Origin: Actinoallomurus spadix
Lineage (GTDB): Bacteria; Actinomycetota; Actinomycetes; Streptosporangiales; Streptosporangiaceae
Length of the DNA: 64,000 nucleotides
Reading direction: 5' to 3'
Assembly: GCF_024055725.1 (NCBI RefSeq)
Contig: NZ_JAMXMX010000016.1
Location: 1 to 64,000 of the forward strand
Both the position numbers and the translations under genes were made by a program. The notes beneath the pieces are model-generated. The model searched no databases, was not told the origin of the DNA, and was given only the letters and a program-made list of their open reading frames with translations. Positions 24,259-31,873 of the stretch are shown here, piece by piece; position 1 is the first letter of the stretch; each line of letters begins with the position of its first letter.

Positions 24259-26748
24259 TCAGATCACCGTCATCGGGCGTACGGCGTTGGCCTGGTCGAT
24301 CAGCCGGTGCCGCTCGGCACGGGTGGTGGCCAGCCGGGCGAGGGACCGGTAGGTCTCCTCCAGCTTGCGGCGCAGACCCGACTCGGTCAGGGGCGTGCCG
24401 AGCACCGACCCGGTGCCGTCGCCGGCGCGGCGCACGCGTTCGAGCGCCGCCTCCAGCACGCCGAGGGCGAGCAGCCCGTGGCGGCCGGGGTCGAGGCCGA
24501 GGGCGGACAGCCGGGCGCCGGCGCCGACGAGGTCGGCCTCGGTGATCTCGGCGGGGTCCCGGTCGCGTACGGCCGTGTTCACCGCGGAGATCTGCGCCGC
24601 GATGTGGTGACTGGAGATCCTCGGCACCGAGTCCAGCGCCTGCAGCGCGCCCGCGCGGTCGCCCACGGCGAGCCGCGACCGGGCCAGCCCGTAGCACGCC
24701 GTGACGAACGCCCGGTCGGTGCGCCATACGGCCTCGTGCAGGCCCGCCGCGCCGGCGGGGTCGCCGAGCAGCTCACGGCAGTACGCCAGGCCCAGCTTCG
24801 GCGCCGCCTCGCCCGGCATCAGCGTGTACAGCTCGTCGAACAGGCCGGCCGCCTCCGTGACGTTCCCGGCCGCCAGCACCGCGACCGCGCGGTACCAGCC
24901 GACCCGCCAGTCCTCCTGCGGCAGGGCGTCGAGCACCGCCTGCGCACCCGCCGTGTCGCCCAGCTCGACGCGCACCCGGGCCAGCGTCAGGTCGACCTCG
25001 GGCGTCCGCGTGGGGGCGCTCGTCAGGGCGTCGGCGAGTCGCTCGGGCTCGAGCGCGGTCAGCCCGGCGAGGAATCCGGCGGCCGGGTCGGCCGCGTCCA
25101 CCAGCGGCGCCGGAAGCGTCGCGGCGGCGTCCGCCGGCAGCAGGAGGTCGAACACGTCCCCCGCCGTGAACCGCTCCGGCCCGAACCGCGTCGAGGCGGC
25201 CGGGCGGGCCTTGCCGTCCCCGGCGGACAACACCTCGCGCAGCACGCCGGTGAGCTGGTCCGCCATGTCGGAGGCGTCCTGGAACCGGAAGTCCGGGTCG
25301 GGGTGGGTGGCGCGGCGCAGCAGCCGGTCGTAGGACTCGTGCCGCGCGAGGACGGGCACCTCCTCGCGCGGCGGCAGGCTCGCCGCCCACTTACCGGTGT
25401 AGCCCTTGAACGGGAAGCTGAGCACCGCCAGTGTCCGGCCCACCGTGTACAGGTCGGAGCTCACCGACGGGCCGACGTCGGCGATCTCGGGCGCCTGGTA
25501 GCCGACCGTGCCGTAGATCGCGCCGTCCACGTCGTCCACGCGGCGGACGCCGCCGAGGTCGATCAGCTTGAGCTGCTCCTCGGACTGGATGGCGTTGTCC
25601 GGTTTGAAATCGCAGTACAGCACGCCGAGACCGTGCAGGTAGTCGAAGGCGCGCAGCACCTCGATGCCGTACGCGATCACCTGGGGGAGCGGCAGCGCGG
25701 CGTCCGGGCCCTCCTGCGCGCGGCGGTCCTTGAGGATGTCCTTGAGCGGCCGGCCGCCGACGTACTCCATGACGATGTACCCGGAGCCGCCGTGCTGCAC
25801 GAAGTTGTAGATCTTGACGATGTTGGGGTGCTCGACCTCCGCGAGGAACGCGCGTTCGGCCGTCGCGGCGGCCAGCGCGTCGGCGTCGCCGGTGTCGAGC
25901 AGGCCCTTGAGCACGACCCACCGGTCGCTGACGTTCCGGTCGCGGGCGAGGTAGATCCAGCCCAGGCCGCCGTGCGCGAGACAGCCGAGGACCTCGTACT
26001 GCCCGCCGACCAGGTCGCCCGCCTTCAGCTTCGGCGTGAAGGAGAACCCGGTGCCGCACTTGGGGCAGAACCCCTCCGCGCGGCCCGGCCGGTCGCCGCG
26101 CGACCGTCCCACCGGCTCGCCGCAGTTGCTGCAGAAGCGCTTGTTCTCCGCGACGACGGGGTCGGACATGATCGCCGAGGCGGGGTCGCGGTACGGCACG
26201 CGCGGCACCTCGACCAGGCCCGCCCCGAGCATTCCGCGCCGGCGGGAGGAGGACCGTGACGAGCCGGTGCGGACGCTGCGGCTCGACGTGCTGCCCGTGA
26301 TCCCGGTCGGCCCGGTGACGCCGGTCCCGCGGCCGGTGGACCCGGTGACGCCCGTCCCGCGGCCGGCGGTGCCGGCCGACGCGGATCGCGCCGCCGCGGA
26401 CCCGCCCGCCGTCTGGGCCGGCGTCGCCCCGGCGGCCGGAGCCAGCCCGCAGACGTCGCAGTACCCGTCCACGATCGTGCCGCCGCATCCCGGCCGCGCG
26501 CAGCGGTCGTCGGGCGCCGCGGCGGGAGGCGGCACGGCCGCCGCCCGCGACGCGGCCGGGGCGGCCGCCGGGGCCGGCGCGGCGGCGGCCATGCCGCAGA
26601 CGTCGCAGTAGCCGTCCTGAATCGTCCCGGAGCAGCCGGGCTGGGCGCACCGGTCGTTCCCCGGCGCGGCGGCGGTGGGTGCCATACCGCATACGACGCA
26701 GTAGCCGTCCTCGACGGTTCCGGCGCAGCCGGGCTGAGTGCAGTTCAC
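24259..26748 (-). CDS. pknG: PknG-like serine/threonine protein kinase with triple zinc-ribbon N-terminus
   Basis: An 829-residue soluble kinase. The GTG at 26748 overlaps the previous stop (GTGA). Three copies of the ribbon unit C-x4-C...GYCxVCG stand at about residues 2-100, then a Gly/Thr/Ser-rich linker, then the PknG rubredoxin-like element (FCSNCGEPVG and GFCPKCGTGF) near 190-215. The kinase domain runs from about 225 to 480: GLGWIYLARDRN, catalytic Lys in WVVLKG, YCDFKPDN in the catalytic loop (YCD in place of HRD, as in PknG), and DLGG instead of DFG. TPR repeats fill the C-terminal 330 residues. Mtb PknG phosphorylates GarA in response to GlnH/GlnX; here the same partners share the operon. 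Confidence 0.92.
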   Translation of the reverse strand: MNCTQPGCAGTVEDGYCVVCGMAPTAAAPGNDRCAQPGCSGTIQDGYCDVCGMAAAAPAPAAAPAASRAAAVPPPAAAPDDRCARPGCGGTIVDGYCDVCGLAPAAGATPAQTAGGSAAARSASAGTAGRGTGVTGSTGRGTGVTGPTGITGSTSSRSVRTGSSRSSSRRRGMLGAGLVEVPRVPYRDPASAIMSDPVVAENKRFCSNCGEPVGRSRGDRPGRAEGFCPKCGTGFSFTPKLKAGDLVGGQYEVLGCLAHGGLGWIYLARDRNVSDRWVVLKGLLDTGDADALAAATAERAFLAEVEHPNIVKIYNFVQHGGSGYIVMEYVGGRPLKDILKDRRAQEGPDAALPLPQVIAYGIEVLRAFDYLHGLGVLYCDFKPDNAIQSEEQLKLIDLGGVRRVDDVDGAIYGTVGYQAPEIADVGPSVSSDLYTVGRTLAVLSFPFKGYTGKWAASLPPREEVPVLARHESYDRLLRRATHPDPDFRFQDASDMADQLTGVLREVLSAGDGKARPAASTRFGPERFTAGDVFDLLLPADAAATLPAPLVDAADPAAGFLAGLTALEPERLADALTSAPTRTPEVDLTLARVRVELGDTAGAQAVLDALPQEDWRVGWYRAVAVLAAGNVTEAAGLFDELYTLMPGEAAPKLGLAYCRELLGDPAGAAGLHEAVWRTDRAFVTACYGLARSRLAVGDRAGALQALDSVPRISSHHIAAQISAVNTAVRDRDPAEITEADLVGAGARLSALGLDPGRHGLLALGVLEAALERVRRAGDGTGSVLGTPLTESGLRRKLEETYRSLARLATTRAERHRLIDQANAVRPMTVI

Positions 26749-27917
26749 TTTCTGTCTCCGATCGCGCGCTGGTACTCGGCCAGCGCCGCCGTGGATGCCC
26801 GCAGGTCGCAGGGGGAGGTCCAGAGCAGGTCGTGGGCCCGCTGGTAGAGCGCCGTCAGCTCGGGGTCCTCCAGGCCGCCGAGCCGCCCGGCCTTCGCCCG
26901 GTACGCGTCGAGCCGGCCGCGCAGTTCGTCCCGCCGTTCGAGGAGCCCGGCGATCGTCGCCACGGTCGTCCGCGTCTGGTCGAGGGCGCTCGCGGCGGCC
27001 TCCTCCAGCTGCGCGACCCGGCCCGCGATCTCGGTCCACCGGCCGCGTACGGCGCCCAGCGCGGCCAGCCGGTCGGCCAGGGCCGCCGACGAGTCCGGCA
27101 GGTCCGGCAGCATCGGTGCGGCGATCTTCGCGAGGACCCGGTCGCGTACGACCGCCGCCTCGTCCTCGGCCGCGCGGATCAGGCCGATCGTCTCCTCGAC
27201 GCGCCGCAGCCGCCCGTCGTACTCGGCCCGGACGCGGGCGGCCTCCTCCAGCCGGGAGCGCAGCGCGGCGAGGGCGGCGTCGACGCCGTCGAAGGCGGCC
27301 GGGCCGATCGACAGCGGATCCGTCCGGACGGTCTCGCGGAGGCCGTCGAGCTCGCCCTTCACGCGGTCGTAGTCCGGGTCGGGGCCGAGCGTGTCCAGCA
27401 TCCCCTCCACGGCCCGCGCCGTCTCGGCCGCCCGGTCCAGCCGGGTCAGCAGCGCCGACCAGGCGGTGTCCACCTCGGCGATGTCCCGCGCCGCCTCCTC
27501 GTACAGCGCGGTCATCCGGGTCACCACGTCGTCCAGGGAGAGGCGTTCGGCGGACGGGCCGAGCAGCGTCCGCTTCTCGAGGGGGATCGGGGTGGCCAGC
27601 TCGATCGACGGACCGCGCAGCAGGTGTTCCAGCTCGGCGAGTTCGCCCTGGTCCAGCCGGCCGCGCCGGGCCCGGATCTCCTCGGCCCGGCCGAGCACGC
27701 CGCCGTACGCCTCGAACAGCCGCCAGAGCGACGCCATCCGGTCGCCGATCCCGGCCCAGCGGCCCGCGGTGACCCCGGTCAGCGGCGCGCCCTTGAGGAG
27801 CTTGTAGCCCTGCTGCGCCTCGAGATCGAGCAGCCCGGTGGTGATGCGGTCCCGCTCGTCGCGCAGGCGGCCGAGGACGCGGTCGACCTCATCCCGGTTC
27901 ACCGGCCCCCGCCCCAT
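26745..27917 (-). CDS. Coiled-coil protein, first gene of the PknG operon
   Basis: About 390 residues, strongly helical with long heptad-like Leu/Ala/Arg/Glu stretches (for example RLEEAARVRAEYDGRLRRVEE) and no membrane segment or catalytic motif. I do not recognise a family. The ATG at 27917 (MGRGPVNRDEVDRV) is preceded by GGCTGGAA; a GTG at 27902 is an alternative. Its stop overlaps the PknG start by 4 bases, so it is made together with the kinase. A scaffold or regulatory partner of the kinase is a reasonable inference from position only. The operon promoter should lie in the 232-bp gap upstream, which contains a relatively AT-rich stretch near 27970-28010. Confidence 0.7.
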   Translation of the reverse strand: MGRGPVNRDEVDRVLGRLRDERDRITTGLLDLEAQQGYKLLKGAPLTGVTAGRWAGIGDRMASLWRLFEAYGGVLGRAEEIRARRGRLDQGELAELEHLLRGPSIELATPIPLEKRTLLGPSAERLSLDDVVTRMTALYEEAARDIAEVDTAWSALLTRLDRAAETARAVEGMLDTLGPDPDYDRVKGELDGLRETVRTDPLSIGPAAFDGVDAALAALRSRLEEAARVRAEYDGRLRRVEETIGLIRAAEDEAAVVRDRVLAKIAAPMLPDLPDSSAALADRLAALGAVRGRWTEIAGRVAQLEEAAASALDQTRTTVATIAGLLERRDELRGRLDAYRAKAGRLGGLEDPELTALYQRAHDLLWTSPCDLRASTAALAEYQRAIGDRK

Positions 27918-28149
27918 TTCCAGCCCGCATACGTCGACCCCCCGGAAAGGACGCCATGCGGACGAGTTTGTGCTGTTATCGCCTTTTGTCGGCTGCCTAG
28001 TTTTCCCCAAAGCCGGGACCGTCACAACCGGTCCCGCGCCACCACCGGCCGCGGTCGCGCGGGCCCGCCGCACCCGAGGCGATGTCACACTCCCGCGCCG
28101 GTGTCGCTCTCAGGTGGTGACCCGAGACGCACGGCAGGAGGAATCCACG

Positions 28150-28401
28150 ATGTCCCATGGCCCACCCGATCCCACCCCGGTCACGCGGGTCTTCGTCGAG
28201 CACCGCGAGCTGCTGTTCTCCGTCGTCTACACGATGCTCGGCAGCGTCGCCGACACCGATGACGTCCTGCAGGAGACCTGGCTGGCGTGGGACGCCCGCT
28301 GCCGCGCGTCCGGCGGTGAGCCGATCGCGAACCCGCGCGCCTACCTCGTCCGGATCGCGGTCAACCGGGCGCTGGCCCGGCAGGCCCGATCGGCATGCTG
28401 A
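28150..28401 (+). pseudogene. SigJ-like sigma factor, truncated after region 2
   Basis: The ATG at 28150 has a strong GGAGGA site and the product begins like the ECF41/SigJ group: FVEHRELLFSVVYTMLGSVADTDD, then VLQETWLAWDA and PRAYLVRIAVNRALARQ (region 2, promoter -10 recognition). Right after residue 80 the frame turns into ARSAC and stops; region 4 and the SnoaL-like C-terminal domain, normally another 200 residues, are gone. The downstream bases belong to a DoxX-like gene. So this is a broken sigma gene with an intact start region. It may still be transcribed but cannot act as a full sigma factor. Confidence 0.8.
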
Positions 28402-28604
28402 AGGTCGCGGGCGCCGCGGGCCTCCTGCTGGGCCTCGCCGGCGTCCCCCTCGTCGGAACCGCCGCCGCGATCGGGCTGATCCTCTACTTCGTCTGCGCCC
28501 TCTACACCCACATCCGCGCGCACGACTACTCGGTCCAGTTCGGCCTGGCCGGCGGCTTCCTGGCGCTGGCGGTCACCGCTCTGGCCCTGGACCTCGCGAC
28601 CTGA
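28395..28604 (+). pseudogene. DoxX-like membrane protein, C-terminal part only
   Basis: Read from 28395, the product MLKVAGAAGLLLGLAGVPLV followed by GLILYFVCALYTHIRAHDYS and FLALAVTALALDL looks like the last three helices of a DoxX-family protein; full proteins are near 120-130 residues and carry one or two more helices before the LK-AGAAGLL segment. There is no ribosome site before this ATG, and it overlaps the end of the sigma fragment by 7 bases. DoxX genes commonly stand next to SigJ-type sigma genes, so one deletion that removed the middle of the pair explains both pieces. The junction is near 28383-28395. Confidence 0.7.
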
Positions 28605-28633
28605 CGAACGCGTGACCGAGGCCGCGGGGACGC

Positions 28634-29503
28634 TCACAGCTCGATCACCGTCCTGTCGGGGGCGACCTCGATACCCAGGGCCGCCAGTGAGGCGTGCGCC
28701 GGTGCGGTCGGGTCGACCAGCGGGTTGGTGTTGTTCAGGTGGGTGTACAGGCGGCGCCGGGCCCGCAGCCGCGACAGCGGGCCGGCGGTCCACGTGATCG
28801 GCAGATGCCCCATCTGGGTCGCGGTCCGCTCCGAGATCCCCATGCGGCGGGGCTCGTCGTCGTCCCAGAAGGTCCCGTCGACGATCACGCAGTCCGCCGA
28901 CCCGAGGGCCTCGTCGAGGGCGGGCGACCAGTCGGCCACGCAGGGCGCGTAGACCGCGGTCCGGTCGCCGTCGGCGAGGACGAGGGCCACTGACCAGGCG
29001 CCGTCGGCGGAGGCGTCGGCGGCGTAGCGCGGCCGTTTGCCCGACACGCGCACGGCCCGCACCGTGACGTTGCCGCCGAGCCGTACCGGGCGGTCCTCGG
29101 GGAGATCGTGCCAGGACAGGCGGGTGTACGGGGTCAGGACGTCGTTCAGGCGGAGCCGGTCGCACAGCGCGCCGGTGACCGCGGGCGTCGCGATGACATC
29201 GACGGAATCGGCCTCGCGCAGCCGCGCGAGGCCGAGGGTGTGGTCCAGTTCGGCGTCGGTCAGGATCACCCCCGCGATCGGGGTGGCCCGGGAACCGGGG
29301 ACCGGCGTGCCGCAGAACTCGACCTGGTCGGCGATGTCCGGCGTGGCGTTGATGACGAACCATCGGTCGCCGGCGCGGACCGCCGCCGAAGCGTGCCGGC
29401 GCCGCCGCTCCGGGTGGGAGCGGGCACCGGCGCACCCCGGGCACGCGCAGTTCCACTGGGGCAGGCCACCGCCGGCGGCCGTGCCGAGGATCTGCAGCAG
29501 CAA
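28634..29503 (-). CDS. pqqB: PqqB, metallo-beta-lactamase-fold PQQ biosynthesis protein
   Basis: A 289-residue protein with the complete PqqB profile: ILGTAAGGGLPQWNCACPGC at the N-terminus (two Cys of the zinc site), NATPDIADQV, VILTDAELDHTLGL (PqqB-type version of the metal motif), DCVIVDGTFWDDDE, and LYTHLNNTNPLVDP near the end. The TTG at 29503 gives the family-standard start one residue before LLQILG; it lies 5 bases after the pqqA stop, so translation is probably coupled. PqqB acts late in pyrroloquinoline quinone synthesis as a hydroxylase-type enzyme. pqqC, pqqD and pqqE are not in this window. Confidence 0.88.
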   Translation of the reverse strand: MLLQILGTAAGGGLPQWNCACPGCAGARSHPERRRRHASAAVRAGDRWFVINATPDIADQVEFCGTPVPGSRATPIAGVILTDAELDHTLGLARLREADSVDVIATPAVTGALCDRLRLNDVLTPYTRLSWHDLPEDRPVRLGGNVTVRAVRVSGKRPRYAADASADGAWSVALVLADGDRTAVYAPCVADWSPALDEALGSADCVIVDGTFWDDDEPRRMGISERTATQMGHLPITWTAGPLSRLRARRRLYTHLNNTNPLVDPTAPAHASLAALGIEVAPDRTVIEL

Positions 29504-29508
29504 CGGTG

Positions 29509-29631
29509 TTACCGGGTGGAGAGGAAGTACGCGGTCGCCTCCATCGACGTCTCGACGATCTCGTAGTCCGGCTTCCTCCATGTGGTCTGCTCGCCACCCC
29601 TGCGCTTCCCCTTGCCGTGGATGTCTGCCAT
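29509..29631 (-). CDS. pqqA: PqqA, precursor peptide of pyrroloquinoline quinone
   Basis: A 40-residue peptide, MADIHGKGKRRGGEQ followed by TTWRKPDYEIVETSM and EATAYFLSTR. It carries the two residues that PqqE/PqqD cross-link to make PQQ in the family spacing, Glu31-x3-Tyr35 (EATAY, compare the common EVTMY), and the preceding W-x-KP typical of PqqA. The ATG at 29631 lies 9 bases after AAAGGGA; another in-frame ATG at 29640 is possible. It is directly followed by pqqB. The long basic N-terminus is more extended than in proteobacterial PqqA, as I would expect for actinobacterial forms. Confidence 0.85.
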   Translation of the reverse strand: MADIHGKGKRRGGEQTTWRKPDYEIVETSMEATAYFLSTR

Positions 29632-29792
29632 CGTCACCATCCCTTTCGCTCGCTCGGCGCCCCCGGCGGAGATCGTTACCTGCCCTTGTAGGCCCGGTAA
29701 TCCGACAAGTCAAGACATTCCCGATCGCGTTGTGGCCGAGCACGCCCGGGTCTATCGTTGATCGTTCCCGACCGTCCGGAGAACCCCCCACC

Positions 29793-30371
29793 ATGGCCTT
29801 TCCCGGAACGCGCGGCAGGACGAACGCACGGACCTGGTCGCGGGCGCTGCGCCCGGTGACCGATGCCGACGAAGAGGAGATCATCGCTCGGCTGTACGAG
29901 GAGTACCGCGAGCCGCTGCTCGGGTTCGTGATCCGGCTGACCGGCGGTGACCGGCAGTGGGCGGAGGACATCGTGCAGGAGACGATGATCCGCGCCTGGC
30001 GCAGCCTCGACCAGCTGGACACGGAGGCGGACAGCCTGATGCCTTGGCTGGCGACGGTCGCCCGCCGTATCGTCATCGACGAGAGGCGCCGCCGGGGAGC
30101 ACGGCCCCAAGAGGCGGGCGAGGGCCCTCTGGAGAGGCTCCAGACCCCGGACGGGATGGAGGATCTGCTGCGCGGCGTGGTCGTATCCGAGGCGTTGAAG
30201 GCACTCAGCCCCGCGCACCGCGAGGTGCTCACCGAGACGGTGCTGCGTGATCGTACGGTCAATGAGGCGGCGGAGGCGCTGGGCATCCCCGTCGGCACGG
30301 TCAAGTCCCGCGTCTACTACGCGCTGCGGGCGCTGCGTGTCGTGCTCGAGGAGAGGGGGGTGACGCCGTGA
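29793..30371 (+). CDS. ECF-type RNA polymerase sigma factor
   Basis: A 192-residue sigma-70 family protein. Region 2 reads LYEEYREPLLGFVIRLTGG and QWAEDIVQETMIRAWRSLDQL (near residues 30-75), region 4 reads LSPAHREVLTETVLRDRTV and EALGIPVGTVKSRVYYALRAL (near 140-185). The ATG at 29793 is preceded by GGAGAA. The next gene overlaps by 4 bases and is a zinc-binding anti-sigma factor, so activity is controlled post-translationally. It diverges from pqqA, with 161 bp between. Confidence 0.93.
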   Translation: MAFPGTRGRTNARTWSRALRPVTDADEEEIIARLYEEYREPLLGFVIRLTGGDRQWAEDIVQETMIRAWRSLDQLDTEADSLMPWLATVARRIVIDERRRRGARPQEAGEGPLERLQTPDGMEDLLRGVVVSEALKALSPAHREVLTETVLRDRTVNEAAEALGIPVGTVKSRVYYALRALRVVLEERGVTP

Positions 30372-31165
30372 GCGAGGATGGGCCCGTTCAGCACACCGAT
30401 GTCGGAGCGTACGCCCTCGGGCTGCTCGAGGAGGACGACCGGCGGGCCTTCGAAGTCCACCTGGCAGACTGCCCCGCGTGCTCGGCCGAGATGGCCGACC
30501 TGTCCGGCCTGCGGGACCTGCTGGTCGGCGCCCGGCCGGCAGCCGGCATGACCGGTTCCGGAACGACCGCGCCCGGCACGGCCGCCGGGTGCGGCTCGGC
30601 CGGGGCGGTCGACGGTGAGGGCGGCGGCGAGGGCGGCGGCGAGGGTACGGCCGACCTCGCGAGCCTGCTCCGCCGGCGCAGAGTGGCGGCGCGACGCCGG
30701 CGCCGGGGCACGGTGATCCTGGGCGCGGCGGCCGGGCTGGCGCTGCTGGCGGGCGGGGCCACCCTCGGCGCCGCCCTGTCCGGGCACGGCGACGGAAGGG
30801 TCATGGCGCACGGCCACGCGAACATGCCCGCGGACCTCCTCGGCTGGGGCGAGACGCACCGGGCGGTGAATCCGCGTACGGGGGCGAGCGGGATCGTGGC
30901 GATGGAGCCCAAGGCCTGGGGCACGCACGTCGCCCTCGACCTCGGCGGCATCAGGGGTCCGCTGACGTGCCGGCTCGTCGCGGTCACCCGGTCCGGGCAG
31001 CGGCACGTTGTGACGGAGTGGGCCGTGCCGCCCAGGGGCTACGGCGTCGCGGACTCGCCCGACCACCTGCAGGTCCACGGCGGGACCGCCGTCCAGCGCC
31101 GGGACCTGGAGAGGTTCGACGTGGAGGTGGAGGGCGGCGGCGTCCTCCTCAGCGTCCCCGTGTGA
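30368..31165 (+). CDS. Membrane anti-sigma factor with ZAS zinc motif
   Basis: A 265-residue single-pass protein. The N-terminal cytoplasmic anti-sigma domain has H31-x3-C35-x2-C38 (HLADCPAC) preceded by H9, the ZAS signature. A Gly/Glu repeat linker (GEGGGEGGGEG) and a basic stretch RRRRVAARRRRRG precede a transmembrane helix near residues 117-140. The outer 120 residues resemble the RskA C-terminal domain (AVNPRTGASGIVAMEPKAWGT). It begins with the GTG that overlaps the sigma stop. The loss of zinc or proteolysis would free the sigma factor; the stimulus is unknown. Confidence 0.9.
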   Translation: MSEDGPVQHTDVGAYALGLLEEDDRRAFEVHLADCPACSAEMADLSGLRDLLVGARPAAGMTGSGTTAPGTAAGCGSAGAVDGEGGGEGGGEGTADLASLLRRRRVAARRRRRGTVILGAAAGLALLAGGATLGAALSGHGDGRVMAHGHANMPADLLGWGETHRAVNPRTGASGIVAMEPKAWGTHVALDLGGIRGPLTCRLVAVTRSGQRHVVTEWAVPPRGYGVADSPDHLQVHGGTAVQRRDLERFDVEVEGGGVLLSVPV

Positions 31166-31178
31166 CCGCGCGCCGCGC

Positions 31179-31200
31179 ACCGGACCGGACCGGACCGGAC
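31179..31200. repeat. Short tandem repeat of CGGAC
   Basis: Four perfect copies of the 5-base unit CGGAC stand at 31181-31200, with further degenerate copies to about 31215, between the convergent anti-sigma and cvnD genes. It looks like slippage-generated sequence of no known function. Confidence 0.75.
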
Positions 31201-31273
31201 CGGGGCGGACCGGTGCGGGGCGTTTCACGCCGAGGCGGGCCCGCGCCACCGCCCCGATGCCGACGGCGCGGGC

Positions 31274-31873
31274 CTATACCTCGACGGGACGCTTCTCCCG
31301 CCGCGTCTTCCTGGCGTGCTGGACGAGCGTCACCAGGACGTTCTTGCAGGACTCCTTGTCCCGTGCGTCGCACAGCACGATCGGCACGTGCTCGCCGAGG
31401 TTGAGTGCCATCTCCACCTCGTCCAGCTCGAACCGCCGGGATCCTTCGAAGCAGTTCACCGCGACGATGAACGGCGTGCCGCGCCGTTCGAAGTAGTCGA
31501 CCGCGGGGAAGCAGTCGGCCAGCCGCCGGGTGTCGGCGAGGACGACCGCGCCGAGCGCCCCGAGCGTGATCTCGTCCCACATGAACCAGAATCTCTCCTG
31601 GCCGGGAGTGCCGAAGAGGTAGAGCACGAACTCGTCCTTGAGCGTGATACGCCCGAAGTCCATGGCCACCGTGGTGGTCGACTTGGCCTCCACGCCCTCG
31701 ACGTCGTCGACGCCCACGCTCTTGTCGGTGAGGAGCTCCTCCGTCCGGAGGGGCTTGGTCTCGGAGACGGTTCCGACCAGGGTCGTCTTCCCCACCCCGA
31801 AGCCGCCGGCGACCACTATCTTGGTCGCCTTCGGGAGCCTCCGGCCCCGTCGGTCAAAGCGCCTTGAGTCCAT
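31274..31873 (-). CDS. cvnD: Conservon protein CvnD, small GTPase-like ATP/GTP-binding protein
   Basis: A 199-residue Ras-like protein of the CvnD group. P-loop GGFGVGKTTLVGT near residues 23-35, switch region FGRITLKDEFVLYLFGTPGQERFWFMWDE (key part LFGTPGQERFW), and NCFEGS where Ras proteins have NKxD. It overlaps cvnC by 20 bases and is the last gene of the four-gene conservon. In Streptomyces conservons CvnA-D form a membrane-associated complex resembling a eukaryotic G-protein-coupled relay and affect development and secondary metabolism. The stop is TAG at 31274-31276. Confidence 0.93.
   Translation of the reverse strand: MDSRRFDRRGRRLPKATKIVVAGGFGVGKTTLVGTVSETKPLRTEELLTDKSVGVDDVEGVEAKSTTTVAMDFGRITLKDEFVLYLFGTPGQERFWFMWDEITLGALGAVVLADTRRLADCFPAVDYFERRGTPFIVAVNCFEGSRRFELDEVEMALNLGEHVPIVLCDARDKESCKNVLVTLVQHARKTRREKRPVEV

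Noticed and set aside
26749-27039. Longer N-terminus of the PknG-like kinase
   Set aside because: The extension is Arg/Gly-rich shadow sequence of the coiled-coil gene; the GTG at 26748 with its 4-base overlap and ribbon motif is the better start.
29504-30304. Long minus-strand frame continuing upstream of pqqB
   Set aside because: It crosses pqqA and the opposite ECF sigma gene; PqqB homology begins exactly at the TTG at 29503.
31179-31215. Possible CRISPR-like or other repeat array
   Set aside because: Only a 5-base tandem unit without spacers; simple slippage explains it. No CRISPR array was seen anywhere in the window.
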